Below, piece by piece: positions 6,551-7,452 of a stretch of DNA of 7,452 nt; positions within the stretch are counted from its first letter, which is position 1; every line of letters starts with the position of its first letter. The position numbers and the translations under genes were made by a program. The notes under the pieces are model-generated. The model was not told where the DNA came from. It saw only the letters and a program-made list of their open reading frames with translations, and searched no databases. Location: NCBI GenBank assembly GCA_022722495.1, contig JAIJLI010000091.1, forward strand, positions 1 to 7,452, in the 5' to 3' direction. This DNA is from Dialister sp. (GTDB lineage Bacteria > Bacillota > Negativicutes > Veillonellales > Dialisteraceae).

Positions 6551-7452
6551 TTAATGTAAAAACATGGCATCACCGAAGGAGAAAAATCTGTATTTCTGCT
6601 TCACGGCTTCTTCATACGCGGCAAGAATGTGCTCACGGCCGGCGAAGGAGGCCATCATCATGACGAGGGTGGATTCTGGAAGGTGGAAATTCGTGACGAT
6701 GGCATCGACCATGTGCCACTGATAGCCCGGATAGATATAGAGCTGCGTCCAGCCGCTGCCGCTCTCAAGGATACCGCTCTGACCAGCGGACTCCAATGTG
6801 CGGACAGAGGTCGTGCCGACAGCGATGACGCGGCGACCTTCGGCTCTCGCAGCATTTACTTCTTTCGCAGTTTCTTCACTGACCGTGTACCACTCCTTAT
6901 GCATTTCATGATCTTCGATATTTTCTTCAGAAACCGGGCGGAAGGTACCGATACCGACATGAAGGGTGACGAAGAGGAGCTTCGCGCCCTTCTTCTTCAT
7001 TTCTTCCATAAGCTCCGGGGTGAAATGAAGGCCTGCCGTCGGAGCAGCCGCTGAACCCTTATACTTCGCGTACACAGTCTGGTACTCATCATTGTTGCCA
7101 AGTTTTTTGTGAATATACGGCGGGGTCGGCATCTCACCGATCTGATCGAGAAGGCTGTCGAAATTGCCGTCATAGTGGAATTCGACCAGACGTCCGCCGA
7201 ATTCCGTCTTATCCAGCACTTTGCAGGTACAGTTCTCTGCGAATTCGATCTCTACGCCCGGCAGTGCCTTACGGCCCGGGTTCACGAGGACTTCCCATGT
7301 ATCATTGCCCTTCGGCGTGAGAAGCAGCATCTCCACCTTGCCGCCAGTATCCTTCTTCTTGCCATAGAGGCGCGCCGGAATGACTTTCGTGTTATTGAAG
7401 ACGAAAACATCGCCTTCGCGGATCTCGTCCAGGATATCACGGAAATGGTGAT
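6551..7452 (-). CDS. queA: S-adenosylmethionine:tRNA ribosyltransferase-isomerase, N-terminus outside window
   Basis: QueA transfers and rearranges the ribosyl part of S-adenosylmethionine onto preQ1 in tRNA, giving epoxyqueuosine. The reading frame is open without interruption to the right edge. The outermost residues read HHFRDILDEIREGD and continue through FNNTKVIPARLYG, a conserved QueA segment. A GTG at 7336 is therefore an internal codon and not the start. About 299 residues are present, so roughly 40 of the usual 340-345 are missing. Further landmarks are the segment PTAGLHFTPELMEEM, LHVGIGTFRPV, HKEWYTVS, RVIAVGTTSVRTLES, and VTNFHLPESTLVMMM near the C-terminus. The protein ends FGDAMFLH. 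Transcription continues towards tgt. In related bacteria ruvAB often lies upstream of queA, but that part is outside the window. Confidence 0.96.
   Translation of the reverse strand, partial: HHFRDILDEIREGDVFVFNNTKVIPARLYGKKKDTGGKVEMLLLTPKGNDTWEVLVNPGRKALPGVEIEFAENCTCKVLDKTEFGGRLVEFHYDGNFDSLLDQIGEMPTPPYIHKKLGNNDEYQTVYAKYKGSAAAPTAGLHFTPELMEEMKKKGAKLLFVTLHVGIGTFRPVSEENIEDHEMHKEWYTVSEETAKEVNAARAEGRRVIAVGTTSVRTLESAGQSGILESGSGWTQLYIYPGYQWHMVDAIVTNFHLPESTLVMMMASFAGREHILAAYEEAVKQKYRFFSFGDAMFLH

Noticed and set aside
6551..7336. queA as a complete gene starting at the GTG at 7336
   Set aside because: The frame stays open to the window edge and encodes conserved QueA sequence (FNNTKVIPARLYG) upstream of that codon, so the gene is cut by the window edge and not short.

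Overview
This window looks like ordinary chromosomal housekeeping DNA from an anaerobic Firmicute. The moderate GC content, strong AGGAGG-type ribosome binding sites, short split SecD and SecF proteins, and the order queA-tgt-yajC-secD-secF suggest the Negativicutes. A Veillonellaceae or Dialister-like gut or oral organism is my best guess. That guess rests on overall gene style and no rRNA or marker comparison was possible.

Layout. Positions 34-1458 (+) encode a complete sodium-dependent alanine/glycine symporter of the AGCS family, ending at a strong intrinsic terminator (1469-1503). A 554-base convergent intergenic region (1459-2012) follows. It has no gene I can support, but it is rich in structure: a second, near-symmetric terminator with a 16-bp stem (1701-1752), three copies of a GGTTCA heptamer (1768-1788), a third hairpin with a T-tract (1791-1812), and a pair of adjacent hairpins resembling a dispersed intergenic repeat (1838-1871).

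From 2013 to the right edge everything lies on the minus strand. In transcription order (right to left) the genes are queA (its first roughly 40 codons lie outside the window), tgt, yajC, a 5-formyltetrahydrofolate cyclo-ligase gene, secD and secF. The last four are packed tightly. The yajC stop and cyclo-ligase start overlap as ATGA, secD starts at a TTG only four bases after the cyclo-ligase stop, and the secD stop and secF start overlap as TAATG. A 109-base gap between tgt and yajC holds a possible promoter and a perfect inverted repeat next to the yajC ribosome binding site.

Function. QueA and Tgt carry out two consecutive steps of queuosine synthesis on tRNA. YajC, SecD and SecF form the accessory complex of the SecYEG translocon that uses the proton-motive force late in protein export. 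The cyclo-ligase recycles 5-formyltetrahydrofolate and has no obvious link to export, so its place inside the sec cluster is the main oddity of gene order. I found no mobile element, CRISPR array, RNA gene or plausible new multi-gene system. The points most worth a second look are the repeated acidic tail of YajC, the yajC leader palindrome, the cyclo-ligase insertion, and the structured convergent spacer.
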